64,000 nt of DNA from DATFWC01 sp963777755. GTDB lineage: Bacteria; Pseudomonadota; Alphaproteobacteria; Rhizobiales; Xanthobacteraceae. The stretch is taken from NCBI GenBank assembly GCA_963777755.1, contig CAVZSC010000027.1, positions 186,001 through 250,000 on the forward strand, given 5' to 3'. Under the pieces are notes generated by a model. The model was not told the DNA's origin, did not search any database, and saw only the letters and a list, made by a program, of their open reading frames with translations. Within the stretch, counting starts at the first letter, position 1; the number at the start of each line of letters is the position of its first letter. A program made the translations under genes and the position numbers. Shown one piece after another: positions 45,620-54,243 of this stretch.

Positions 45620-46606
45620 ATGGCGACGTTCAGGGCGATCCTCATTCGCAAGACCGACGACGGGCAGTCGGTCGGCCTCGCCGATTTCGACGAGAAGGAC
45701 CTGATGGACGGCGACGTCACCGTCCGCATCGAATGGTCGAGCCTCAACTACAAGGACGGGCTCGCGCTCACCGGCAAGGCTCCGGTGGTGCGCCGTTTCC
45801 CGATGATCCCGGGGATCGATTTCGCCGGCATGGTGGAGGCCTCGGAGCATCCCGAGTGGAAGCCGGGCGATCGGGTGATCCTCAACGGCTGGGGGCTGGG
45901 CGAGACCCACCTCGGCGCCTATGCGGAAAAGGCCCGGGTGAAGGGGGACTGGCTGGTGCCGATGCCGCCGGGCATGACCGGCCGCGAGGCGATGGCGATC
46001 GGCACCGCCGGCTATACGGCGATGCTGGCGGTGATGGCGCTAGAGCGGCACGGGGTCGTGCCGGAGTCCGGCCCCGTGGTGGTGACCGGTGCGGCCGGCG
46101 GCGTCGGCTCGGTCGCCATCGCGCTGCTCGCCAAGCTCGGCTACCAGGTCACCGCGTCGACCGGCCGCCAGGAGGAGGCGGATTACCTGAAACGCCTGGG
46201 TGCCGCGGAGGTGATCGACCGCGCCGAGCTCGCCGCCAAGGTGCGGCCGCTCGGCAAGGAGCGCTGGGCAGGCGGCATCGATGCGGTCGGCTCCACGACG
46301 CTCGCCAACGTCCTCTCCATGATCCGCTACGGCGGTGCGGTGGCGGCCTGCGGGCTTGCCGGCGGCATGGACCTGCCGACCTTCGTGGCCCCCTTCATTT
46401 TGCGGGCAGTGTCACTTTTAGGCATCGATTCTGTGATGTGTCCGCCGAGCGTGCGCCGGGAAGCGTGGAAACGCTTGGCTTCCGACCTCGATCGCGGCAA
46501 ACTCCAGTCGATGACACGGGAAATCGATTTGGTCGAGGTGGCCGAGTCGGGCCGTGCCATCGTGGACAGTCAGGTGCGCGGTCGAATTGTGGTCAAGATT
46601 AGGTAA
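45620..46606 (+). CDS. acuI: Acryloyl-CoA reductase-like quinone oxidoreductase (AcuI/YhdH)
   Basis: 328 residues, MDR superfamily. Family marks: WSSLNYKDGLALTGKAPVVR, PMIPGIDFAGMVE, the Rossmann loop VVVTGAAGGVGSVAIALLAK and the C-terminal LGIDSVMCPPSVRREAWKRL. NADPH-dependent reduction of acryloyl-CoA, as in propionate or DMSP/acrylate metabolism and acrylate detoxification. No catalytic zinc ligands, as normal for this branch. It follows the MFS pair and may be cotranscribed; the ribosome-binding site is weak. Confidence 0.9.
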   Translation: MATFRAILIRKTDDGQSVGLADFDEKDLMDGDVTVRIEWSSLNYKDGLALTGKAPVVRRFPMIPGIDFAGMVEASEHPEWKPGDRVILNGWGLGETHLGAYAEKARVKGDWLVPMPPGMTGREAMAIGTAGYTAMLAVMALERHGVVPESGPVVVTGAAGGVGSVAIALLAKLGYQVTASTGRQEEADYLKRLGAAEVIDRAELAAKVRPLGKERWAGGIDAVGSTTLANVLSMIRYGGAVAACGLAGGMDLPTFVAPFILRAVSLLGIDSVMCPPSVRREAWKRLASDLDRGKLQSMTREIDLVEVAESGRAIVDSQVRGRIVVKIR

Positions 46607-46679
46607 ACGCGTTCAGAATTTGTCCACCATCTGGGGGCATGATCCGGCCCAGTAATGGTTAACGGAGTGGGGGAGTACC

Positions 46680-47141
46680 ATGTCGGCGCGTATCGTGTTG
46701 ATTGTGGCGAGCCTTTTGGCGGCGGTTCCGGCCCTGGCCGGGGAAATGAGCCCTGAGGAAGCGCGCAAGTTCGTCGCCGGCAAGCTGTTCTCCTACACCT
46801 GCTTCGACGGCACCCAGGGGGCGGGCCGGATCTTCAACGACGGCTCGGTCGCCGGCACGGTCCGGATGCAGAACAAGGGACCGGTCCGTTACGCCATGCT
46901 CCCCGTCGGAACCATCAAGGTGAAGACCAACGCAGTGTGCGCCTCCCTCAAGGGCCTGCCGTGGGAGCCCTGCTTCAACCTGGTGCAGACCGACGCCAAC
47001 ACGTTCCGCGGCTCCGTCCGAGGCCTGAGCTTCGCTTACTGCACCTTCACCAAGCGCAACCCGCGCACCAATATCGCCCGCGCCGGCTCCGAGCCGCTCG
47101 CGTTGCGCGCCTCGATCAGCGCCAACGCCGGCTCGAATTGA
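46680..47141 (+). CDS. Exported hypothetical protein with four cysteines
   Basis: 153 residues. A signal peptide (LIVASLLAAVPALAGE) is followed by a mature domain with Cys in SYTCFDGTQGAGRIFNDG, NAVCASLKG, PWEPCFNLVQ and FAYCTFTK, suggesting two disulfides. GGGGGAG lies 4 nt before the ATG. The sequence is familiar as a conserved unnamed periplasmic protein of Bradyrhizobium-like bacteria; no activity is known. It is followed by an inverted repeat that may terminate transcription. Confidence 0.78.
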   Translation: MSARIVLIVASLLAAVPALAGEMSPEEARKFVAGKLFSYTCFDGTQGAGRIFNDGSVAGTVRMQNKGPVRYAMLPVGTIKVKTNAVCASLKGLPWEPCFNLVQTDANTFRGSVRGLSFAYCTFTKRNPRTNIARAGSEPLALRASISANAGSN

Positions 47142-47150
47142 CGGTCTCCG

Positions 47151-47262
47151 TCATGGCCGGCCTTGTGCCGGCCATCTCGATTGGGAAGGCACTGCACCTA
47201 TGATCGAGATCGCCGGGACAACCCTCGCCGCCTTAAGCGGCTCGGCCGGCGATGACGATGCT
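47151..47262. repeat. Intergenic dispersed repeat with hairpin
   Basis: Begins TCATGGCCGG-CCTTGTG-CCGGCCATC (stem 47153-47160 with 47168-47175) and ends near CGATGACGATG; the whole has the look of the GTCATGGCCGGG-type repeat common in Hyphomicrobiales. It separates two convergent genes and can act as a bidirectional terminator. Confidence 0.6.
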
Positions 47263-47267
47263 GGGGC

Positions 47268-48260
47268 TCACTTCTCCCCGACACCAACGAGCTTCACCGC
47301 CTCCGCCCACAGCGCGACGTCCGCCGTGATCATGGCGGCGAACGCGTCGGGCGTGTTGCCGAGCGCCTCGTAGCCGTCGCCAGCCAGGTGCCCGACGATC
47401 TTCGGATCCGTCACGACGCCGGCGACCTCGCGGGCGAGCCGATCGATGATCGGCTTCGGCGTCGCGGCCGGCGCCACCAGCCCGTGCCACGTGTCGATGG
47501 TGAACCCCGGGAAGCCCGCCTCGATGAAGGTCGGAACCTGCGGCAGCTGCGCGACGCGCCGTTCGCCCGAGACGGCGAGCAGGCGCAGGGCGCCGCTTTG
47601 CGCATGCGGCACGACCGCCGACAGGTTGGCGAGATAGATCGGCACGTGACCGGCGATCACGTCGGCGAGCGGCTGCGCGCCGCCCTTGTAGGTGACGGCA
47701 GTGAGCTCGATGCCGGCCCGCTTCAGGAACAACGCCATGCCGAGATGGCTGAGGCTCCCGGCGCCGGACGCCGCGTAGGCGAGCTTGTGCTTCTCCCCGC
47801 GCACGTGGGCGACGAGCTCGCCGAGCGTGTGGGCCGGAATGCTCGGGTGCGTCACCAGCACGAACGGATTGGTTCCGACCACGCTGATCGGAGCGAAATC
47901 CGTTACCGGGGCGTACGGCGTCTTGCCCACCGCAGGCGCGACGGTGAGCTGCGAGCGGTTTCCCATCATCAGCGTGTAGCCGTCGGGATTGGCGCGCATG
48001 ATCGCTTCCGCCGCCAGCACGCCCGCCGCGCCCGGCCGATTCTCGACGACGAATTGCTGCGAGAGCCGCTCGCCGAGCCGTTGCGCGACGAAGCGCGTGA
48101 TCGTGTCGGCGCTGCCGCCGGCGCCGAACGGTACCAGCACCCGCACCGGCTTCTCCGGCCACTCGCCGGACAGGGCGGCGCGCGGAAGGCCGAGGCCGAT
48201 CGCGACGGCGAGCGCCGTAAAGCATAACCGGTATCTATACGTCACATCGCCGGGTTCCAT
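47268..48260 (-). CDS. Bug/TTT family solute receptor
   Basis: 330 residues. A signal peptide (RLCFTALAVAIGLGLPRAALSG) precedes WPEKPVRVLVPFGAGGSADTITRF and FVVENRPGAAGVLAAEAIM, the Bug ligand-loop signatures; AAVTYKGGAQPLADVIAGHV and the C-terminal LVAPAATPKPIIDRLAREV are also present. It should bind a carboxylate in the periplasm. The start could be GTG 48263 or ATG 48260. It is divergent from a LysR-type gene 95 nt away, so it is probably controlled by that regulator. No TctA/TctB genes are near. Confidence 0.9.
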   Translation of the reverse strand: MEPGDVTYRYRLCFTALAVAIGLGLPRAALSGEWPEKPVRVLVPFGAGGSADTITRFVAQRLGERLSQQFVVENRPGAAGVLAAEAIMRANPDGYTLMMGNRSQLTVAPAVGKTPYAPVTDFAPISVVGTNPFVLVTHPSIPAHTLGELVAHVRGEKHKLAYAASGAGSLSHLGMALFLKRAGIELTAVTYKGGAQPLADVIAGHVPIYLANLSAVVPHAQSGALRLLAVSGERRVAQLPQVPTFIEAGFPGFTIDTWHGLVAPAATPKPIIDRLAREVAGVVTDPKIVGHLAGDGYEALGNTPDAFAAMITADVALWAEAVKLVGVGEK

Positions 48261-48319
48261 CACGACATCCGTTCTTGTGCACGCTTTAATTGAGCAGTAT
48301 ACCCCTCTCTTGTCCCGAC

Positions 48320-48337
48320 CGGAACAAATTCGTTCCG
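48320..48337. promoter_or_regulatory. Candidate LysR operator between Bug receptor and LysR genes
   Basis: CGGAAC-AAATTC-GTTCCG, an 18-bp interrupted palindrome, 18 nt before the LysR GTG start in the 95-nt divergent gap. Confidence 0.5.
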
Positions 48338-48355
48338 CGCAAGCGAGGGCCGCCG

Positions 48356-49339
48356 GTGGCGCGAAGAATCGATTGGGAAAGCCAGATCGGTCGCCGCCTC
48401 AAGCTGCGCGACTTGCATGTGTTCTTCACGGTCGTGCAGCGCGGCAGCATGGCCAAGGCGGCCTCGCATCTCGGTGTCTCGCAGCCCGCGGTCTCGGAGA
48501 TCATCGGCGACCTCGAGCACGCGCTCGGCGTGCGGCTGCTCGACCGCAATCCGCACGGCGTCGAGCCGACCGTCTACGGCCGCGCGCTGCTCAAGCGCGG
48601 CACGGTGGCGTTCGACGAGCTCAAGCAGGGCATTCGCGATATCGAATGCCTCGCCGATCCGACTTCGGGCGAGTTGCAGATCGGTTGCCCCGAGTCGCTC
48701 GCCGCGTCGATCCTGCCGCCCATCGTGCAGCGGTTCTACGAGCAGTATCCGGGCGTCGTGCTGCGCATGAAGGACGTGCTGTCGCCGGTGCTCGATTTTC
48801 CCGAGCTGCGCGAGCGCAGCGTCGATCTCGTGCTCGACCGCCTGGTGAAGCCGATCGGCGGGGAGGTCGACGAGCTCAATGTGGAAGTCCTGTGCGAGGA
48901 CGAGCTGTTGATCGCCGCCGGACTGCATACGCGCTGGGCCAAGCGCGCCAGGATCGACCTCGCCGAGCTCGTCGGCGAGCCGTGGATCCTCTCGCCGCCG
49001 CGGGCGTGGGGCGAGGGAGTCGTGAGCGAGGCGTTCCGCGCCCGCGGCCTGACGCCGCCGAAGATCGCAATGACGACCTTCTCCGTGCACCTGCGCGCCA
49101 ACCTGCTGGCGAGCGGGCCGTTCATTACCGCCTTTCCCAAGTCGGTGCTGCGACTCAACGCCGACCGGTTTGCCCTCAAGGCACTGCCGGTCGACCTGCC
49201 GGCGCGGCCGTGGCCGATCGCTCTCATCACGCTGAAGAACCGCTCGCTCAGCCCGGTGGCGCAGAATTTCATCGACCACCTGCGCGGCTTCCTGAAATCG
49301 CCTCCTGCGGCCGTGCCGGCGGAGCAGAAGTCGGCGTAG
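48356..49339 (+). CDS. LysR family transcriptional regulator
   Basis: 327 residues from GTG 48356, with GAGGG 6 nt upstream. HTH: LHVFFTVVQRGSMAKAASHL followed by GVSQPAVSEIIGDLEHALGV, then RLLDRNPHGVEPTVYGRALL. The effector domain begins near SGELQIGCPESLAASILPP. It is divergent from the Bug receptor gene, the common arrangement for a regulator that senses the substrate of that receptor. A palindrome CGGAAC-N6-GTTCCG sits just upstream. Confidence 0.92.
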   Translation: MARRIDWESQIGRRLKLRDLHVFFTVVQRGSMAKAASHLGVSQPAVSEIIGDLEHALGVRLLDRNPHGVEPTVYGRALLKRGTVAFDELKQGIRDIECLADPTSGELQIGCPESLAASILPPIVQRFYEQYPGVVLRMKDVLSPVLDFPELRERSVDLVLDRLVKPIGGEVDELNVEVLCEDELLIAAGLHTRWAKRARIDLAELVGEPWILSPPRAWGEGVVSEAFRARGLTPPKIAMTTFSVHLRANLLASGPFITAFPKSVLRLNADRFALKALPVDLPARPWPIALITLKNRSLSPVAQNFIDHLRGFLKSPPAAVPAEQKSA

Positions 49340-49368
49340 GGGAACGACTCCGAATTCTGCCTTGCGCC

Positions 49369-49538
49369 CGTCACCCTGAGGTGGCCGCGCGCTGGTCTCG
49401 GACTCGACGCGGCGGAAATCTCGCGCGCGCGGCCCTCGAAGGGCGACGGCCCGGGCCGATCATCCTTCGAGGCTCGGCGCGCGCAGTGCCCGATGAAAGC
49501 GTGCAGCCTGAGATGCGCCGAGCGCCTCAGGATGACGG
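49369..49538. repeat. Palindromic dispersed repeat
   Basis: CGTCACCCTGAGG at the left end and CCTCAGGATGACGG at the right end form outer arms; CTCGAAGGGCGACG and CATCCTTCGAGG pair inside. The gene-free region 49340-49582 is almost filled by this element, which resembles a very common repeat of Bradyrhizobium-like genomes (from memory). Confidence 0.7.
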
Positions 49539-49582
49539 TTCCGATTCATAGCTCACGTGAGGTCGCCGCACCGCGGCGCCGC

Positions 49583-50059
49583 TCACTTCGCCGCAAAGAT
49601 CATGCACGTCGTCGTGGCGTGCGCGTAGAGCTTGCCGGCTTCGTCGCGCAGGTAGCCTTCCGCGGTCGCCGTGGTGCGGCCGCGATGCAGCACCTTGCCC
49701 TCGGCGGTGACCGGGCCGACGTTCTCGGTGAGCGGGCGCACCAGGTTGACCTTGATCTCGAGCGTCGTATAGGCCTCGCCCTTGGCCGTCGTGGTGTGCA
49801 CCGCGCAGGCGACCGCGGAGTTGAGCAGCGTGACGGCGAAACCCGCATGCACGGTCCCGATCGGGCTGTAGTGACGATAAGCCGGCGTGCCGCGAAACGC
49901 CGCGCGACCGGGCTCCGCCGCGATCAAGGCGAAGCCGAGCGTCTCCATGATCGGCGGCAGCGGGATCTCGCCGGCGATCAGTGCTTTCAGGAAGCTCAAC
50001 CCGTCATAGGAGAGGAGGACGTCGGTCGACACGACGCCGTACTCGGTTGTCTCGTTCAC
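49583..50059 (-). CDS. PaaI-type hotdog-fold thioesterase
   Basis: 158 residues from GTG 50059, with GGAGAG 6 nt upstream. The hotdog segment YRHYSPIGTVHAGFAVTLLNSAVACAV carries the conserved HAG..., and TTLEIKVNLVRPLTENVGPV the following strand; the general fold matches PaaI/YbgC-type acyl-CoA thioesterases. It hydrolyses an acyl- or phenylacyl-CoA, substrate unknown. It is transcribed in the same direction as the large DUF2339 gene, 26 nt after it, and may be cotranscribed. Confidence 0.85.
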   Translation of the reverse strand: MNETTEYGVVSTDVLLSYDGLSFLKALIAGEIPLPPIMETLGFALIAAEPGRAAFRGTPAYRHYSPIGTVHAGFAVTLLNSAVACAVHTTTAKGEAYTTLEIKVNLVRPLTENVGPVTAEGKVLHRGRTTATAEGYLRDEAGKLYAHATTTCMIFAAK

Positions 50060-50085
50060 GCAAAGCTCTCCGATCGCGGTGGCGC

Positions 50086-52818
50086 TCACGCTGGCGGCGC
50101 GGCTGCCGCCACCGCCGCGGCGGGCGGACGCGGCGGGAACAGCAGGCGCTGATACAGATACCCGATGCCGACCAGCACGAGGCCGAGCCCAATGAAGGAG
50201 AGCGCCCGGAAGATGCCGGTCAGGCCCGCCATGTCGTAGAGAAAGACCTTGGCGACCGTGAGGATGATGACCGCGGCGGAGGCGAGGCGCGCCGGCTGCG
50301 AGCGCAGCGCGATGCCCGCCAGCAGCAGCACCACCCCATAGACGAGCCACACCGCCGAGTAGGTGTATTGCTCCGCGTCGCCGGTGGGGCCGGTCAGCAC
50401 GGAGCCATGATAGAACCAGCGCACTTCCAGCGAGAGATAGAGGATCGACAAGGCGACCGCGGTGACCGCCGCGATCACCCGATAGGGCATCGGCCGGGTT
50501 GCGCGCGCGACCAGCGCGAGCGCGATCGTCAGCACCGCCGGCAGGCCGTAGCCGAGGAGGATCAGGTTGAACACCGGCCCGCCCACCGGCTGCCCGGTGA
50601 TCACCGGGTTCTGCACGATGACGAGGCCGAGCACGATGGTGATGAGCGTCAGCGTCGCAATGATGATGGCGCCGACGTCGTGCACCACGTTCTGCGTGCC
50701 CAGGCGGACACGCTCGAGCCCGATCGTCATGGCGAGGCCGACCGCGACCTGCAGGGCGACCTCGGTGAGGCCGGCCGACGGGCGGTAGACGTCGCCCGCG
50801 TTGATGTAGTGGCGGATCTCCAGGAAAGCGAGCAGCACGGTGAACAGGAGCGCGAGCGAGTCGATCATGCGCGACGGCACGTCGTCGGCGTGCTTGCGCA
50901 GCAGCCAGCCGCCGACCCAGAAGGCCAGCGCCGGCACGCCGTAGCCGTAGAGCAGCCAGTTGAAGATCGGCGTCGTACCGACCTGCGAGCCGACGATGCG
51001 CGGCTCCCAGCCGATCCGCGCCAGCACGCACACGCCGACGATGGCGGCGAGCCAGCGCAGCATCGGCAGCGGCCGGCGCTCGGCCACCCAGGCAATGCCC
51101 GGCACCATCAGGGCGAGCGCGATCGTGAGCCAGCCACGCTGCAGCGCCAAGGTCAGCGCGAGCGCGAGGCTCGCGACGCTGCCGACCGCGAACAGCGCCG
51201 CGGCCACTTCGAGGCCGGGCCGCGGCTCGCGCCGCGACAGGAGGTCGGTGCCCACCGCATAGAGCGCGGCGAGCAGCAGCGCCAATCCGGCGAACGGGAT
51301 CGATCGCTCGAACCCGTAGATGCGGTAGTAGAGCGCGCCGAGAATGAGGAGCGGGATGGCGACGGCGCAACCAGCCCAGATCTGCGGGATCTCCGAACGG
51401 CCGGAACGGCCCTGCGCCAGGAACCCGACGCCGCCGAACAGCGCCGCGAAGACGCCGCCGAGCAAGAGATGCAGGCCCACGTGCCCCTTGATCGGCTCAG
51501 GGACCACGCCGGCGGTCGGGCCGGACGGCGCGACCAGGTGCTCGAACGGGATGTTGACCGCCCACTCGAGCAGCACCAGCACCGCCAGAACGGCGGCGGC
51601 CGGAACCACGGCCGTGCTCGACGGTGCGCGCCAGGCGATCGCGACGCATGCCGCGACGAAAACGGCAAACGCCACCAGCGCGAGGGTGTCGTGCCGGCTC
51701 GCCATGACCAGGAGCGCAGCGGGGAGCAGATAGGCGATGAGCGCGCATGAGGAGATCGGGTCGATGACGTCCGGCTCCGCATCGGGGCCGTACAGGAGGC
51801 CCGCGACGATCAATGTGGCCGCCAGCGCAAGCGAGACCGCCACGTAGAAGACATGGGGAGCGGTGGAGTGGACCGCGGCGTCCTGCAGCCCCGGCAGCGC
51901 CCACAGGGCGCTCGCCACCACCGCCGTGATCGCCAGCCAGCGCCACATCCGCATGCGCGCCAGCGCAAAGGCGGCGCCGGTGACGACGATGAGATAGAGA
52001 TAGAGCGCCCAGAAGCTCGGCGTCGTGCTGGAGACCAGGAGCGGCGTCACGTAGGCCCCGACCAGGCCGAGGCCGGCGAGCGCCGGGCCGTGCAGCAGCG
52101 CCGCCGTCAGCGTCGCCAGCGCGACGAGACCGAGCAGGATGAAGGCGGCGCCGGGCCCGAGGAATCCGTACAGCGCATGCGCCGCATAGATGGTGGCGAA
52201 AGCCACCATCGTGCCGGCCGCCGTCAGGATGCTCGGGATGTGGGCGGTCGGGATGTTGTAGAGGCCGGTGTTGAGCTCGTTGCGGCGGGTCCACTCGCCG
52301 GCCGCGACCAGCACGACCGCCAGGAGGGCGCCCATGAAGGTCCGCACGCCCGGTCCGACCAGGCCCTGCTCGATCGAGTAGCGCACCAGGAAGACGCCGC
52401 CGAGGGCGAGCGCAATGCCGCCCACCCACACGGTCCATTGGGTACCGAACCGCTCCTCGAAGCTGCGCTCGGGCTCCTCCGGGGGCGGCGGCGGTGCCGG
52501 CGGCACAGGGGGAACGGCCGCGCGCCGCGGCGGCTCGGCGGCCGCTTCGGACAGGGCAGCGGCAGCCTCGAGCACCTTCTCGGTCGGCTCGCCCTCGCCG
52601 GCCTCCTGCGGCGAAGGAGCCGAAGACGGCGGCGGCGCGGGCAGCGGCGGCGGCGCCGCCACCAGTTGCGTCAGGTCGCCCAGCTCGAGCCGGCGGCGCA
52701 GGCGCTCGACGCCGTCCTCGAGCAACGCCAGCCGCATGTTGAGGTCGCGCAAGCGATTGCGCCCGGCCCAGGCCATGAACAAGGCCACGATGGCAACGAG
52801 CAGCGCCAGGATTTCCAA
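50086..52818 (-). CDS. Large DUF2339 polytopic membrane protein
   Basis: 910 residues; a TTG start is used, with GGGGG 6 nt upstream. One N-terminal helix and a short coiled segment (residues 20-45) precede a Pro/Ala/Glu-rich linker (about 50-115), then the family entry SFEERFGTQWTVWVGGIALALGGVFLVRYSIE and more than 20 hydrophobic helices to the end. DUF2339 proteins have no defined function; the shape suggests an envelope-associated transporter or lipid-related protein. Codon use matches the neighbours. Confidence 0.9.
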   Translation of the reverse strand: MEILALLVAIVALFMAWAGRNRLRDLNMRLALLEDGVERLRRRLELGDLTQLVAAPPPLPAPPPSSAPSPQEAGEGEPTEKVLEAAAALSEAAAEPPRRAAVPPVPPAPPPPPEEPERSFEERFGTQWTVWVGGIALALGGVFLVRYSIEQGLVGPGVRTFMGALLAVVLVAAGEWTRRNELNTGLYNIPTAHIPSILTAAGTMVAFATIYAAHALYGFLGPGAAFILLGLVALATLTAALLHGPALAGLGLVGAYVTPLLVSSTTPSFWALYLYLIVVTGAAFALARMRMWRWLAITAVVASALWALPGLQDAAVHSTAPHVFYVAVSLALAATLIVAGLLYGPDAEPDVIDPISSCALIAYLLPAALLVMASRHDTLALVAFAVFVAACVAIAWRAPSSTAVVPAAAVLAVLVLLEWAVNIPFEHLVAPSGPTAGVVPEPIKGHVGLHLLLGGVFAALFGGVGFLAQGRSGRSEIPQIWAGCAVAIPLLILGALYYRIYGFERSIPFAGLALLLAALYAVGTDLLSRREPRPGLEVAAALFAVGSVASLALALTLALQRGWLTIALALMVPGIAWVAERRPLPMLRWLAAIVGVCVLARIGWEPRIVGSQVGTTPIFNWLLYGYGVPALAFWVGGWLLRKHADDVPSRMIDSLALLFTVLLAFLEIRHYINAGDVYRPSAGLTEVALQVAVGLAMTIGLERVRLGTQNVVHDVGAIIIATLTLITIVLGLVIVQNPVITGQPVGGPVFNLILLGYGLPAVLTIALALVARATRPMPYRVIAAVTAVALSILYLSLEVRWFYHGSVLTGPTGDAEQYTYSAVWLVYGVVLLLAGIALRSQPARLASAAVIILTVAKVFLYDMAGLTGIFRALSFIGLGLVLVGIGYLYQRLLFPPRPPAAAVAAAAPPA

Positions 52819-52952
52819 GCCTCACCCCCCAGCAACGTGCAACCCGCAGGCTACCGCGTCGGCGGGCGCCGGCGAAGCCCTTTCGCTGAGTGTCCTGATG
52901 GTAGTCTCGGGAAGGCGCGCAAGTGTTCAATGAGCCAAGGATATGGCGGGGC

Positions 52953-53459
52953 CTACTCCAGCTCGAGCCGGAACGGGGCGCCCTCGTAGGCGGTCATGCC
53001 CATGCCGATCTCGGCGATGGCGGCGACCATGCGGCCCTTACGGCCGAGCATGCGGTCGGCGATCGAGACCAGCCGGCGATTGGGCGTTGCGGTCGGCGAA
53101 GCCGTGCGCAAGGTGCGCGCGATCGTGCCCTCATCGCGCTGCGGGTTGAGCGTGCAGGCGCCGATGAAGGCGGCCGCGGTCGAGCGGCTGATGCCGGCGT
53201 AGCAATGCACCACCAGCGGCGCCTCGCGATCCCACGCGCGCACGAACCGGATGAGGTCGTCGACGTGGCTGTCGGCCGGGCAGACATAGCCGTCGAGCGG
53301 ATCGCAGATGTCGTCGAGACCGAGGATCAGGTGGCGCTCGACCGCAATCCCGTCCGGTCGCGCCACCAGGTGGGTATCGCGCAGCAGCGTGACGACGTGG
53401 GTAGCCCGGGTCGCCGTAACGGTCTCGTGCAGGCGGGCGAGCGAACAGACATGAATCAT
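52953..53459 (-). CDS. Dual-specificity/tyrosine phosphatase-like protein
   Basis: 168 residues. The phosphatase loop HCYAGISRST carries the C-x5-R signature with the nucleophilic Cys, and the general-acid Asp is likely in LDDICDPLDG. In Hyphomicrobiales this gene usually lies next to an HD hydrolase, as here (75 nt upstream, same strand). It may dephosphorylate protein tyrosine, phospholipid or a nucleotide; not determinable. The start codon has no strong ribosome-binding site. Confidence 0.88.
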   Translation of the reverse strand: MIHVCSLARLHETVTATRATHVVTLLRDTHLVARPDGIAVERHLILGLDDICDPLDGYVCPADSHVDDLIRFVRAWDREAPLVVHCYAGISRSTAAAFIGACTLNPQRDEGTIARTLRTASPTATPNRRLVSIADRMLGRKGRMVAAIAEIGMGMTAYEGAPFRLELE

Positions 53460-53534
53460 CGTGGACGGAATCCTGTGTTCGATTCACGCCGGATATATAG
53501 GAAATGCGACGTCATCGCGAACGCGCCGCGGCAC

Positions 53535-54176
53535 CTATTCGGCGACCGCCTCGACCCGCTCGAGATAACGCGCCTGCGCTTCCTCGGCCGGCCAGGGAAC
53601 GAGATAGTCGCGTTCGATGCGGGCGGGCAGCGCCGGCGGCTTGCCGAAGAAGCGGCGGGCCTCGGCCGCCGCGAAACCGGCGAGCCGCGTCGCCTCCAGG
53701 CAGGCGGCGATCCGGTCCGCCGCCTTGATGAGGTCGACGAGATCGGAAGGCAGCACGGCGGGAAGGCCGAAGCGCAGGTGGATGGCGGCGAGCAGGCGCT
53801 GCTCCACCCCCTTGTAGGCATCGCCGATCACCGTCTTGAACGGCGAGATCATGTCGCCGATCACGTATTCGGGGGCATCGTGCAAGAGCACGGCGAGCCG
53901 CCCACGCCGGTCCAGGCGCGGCGTGCGGATGCGCGCGACGGCCTCGACCAGCAGCGTGTGCTGCGCGACCGAGAAGATGTGCGCGCCGTGCGTCTGCCCG
54001 TTCCACCGCGCGACCCGTGCCAGCCCATGGGCGATGTCGGCGAGCTCGACGTCGAGCGGAGACGGGTCGAGCAGATCGAGCCGGCGTCCCGACAGCATGC
54101 GCTGCCACGCGCGCGGCTTCGCCTCCGCGACCTTGCCGCGGCTGCGCCGCAAGGGGACGGCCTGCTCCAGGGTCAT
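53535..54176 (-). CDS. HD-domain phosphohydrolase (YfbR-like)
   Basis: 213 residues. The metal-binding H...HD...D set is visible: FSVAQHTLLVEAVA, LLHDAPEYVIGDMISPFK (HD with the flanking Glu) and IKAADRIAAC (Asp). Related enzymes are 5'-nucleotidases of the YfbR type acting on dNMPs. The N-terminus has about 25 basic residues before the domain. Coded on the same strand just before the phosphatase gene; together they may process nucleotide or phospholipid phosphates, which is inference. Confidence 0.87.
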   Translation of the reverse strand: MTLEQAVPLRRSRGKVAEAKPRAWQRMLSGRRLDLLDPSPLDVELADIAHGLARVARWNGQTHGAHIFSVAQHTLLVEAVARIRTPRLDRRGRLAVLLHDAPEYVIGDMISPFKTVIGDAYKGVEQRLLAAIHLRFGLPAVLPSDLVDLIKAADRIAACLEATRLAGFAAAEARRFFGKPPALPARIERDYLVPWPAEEAQARYLERVEAVAE

Positions 54177-54243
54177 GCGCGATAATTAGTCCCTTCGGGC
54201 AACTCTTCCTAGAGCACCGGCTTCGGCAGCCGGGCTGAGGGAA

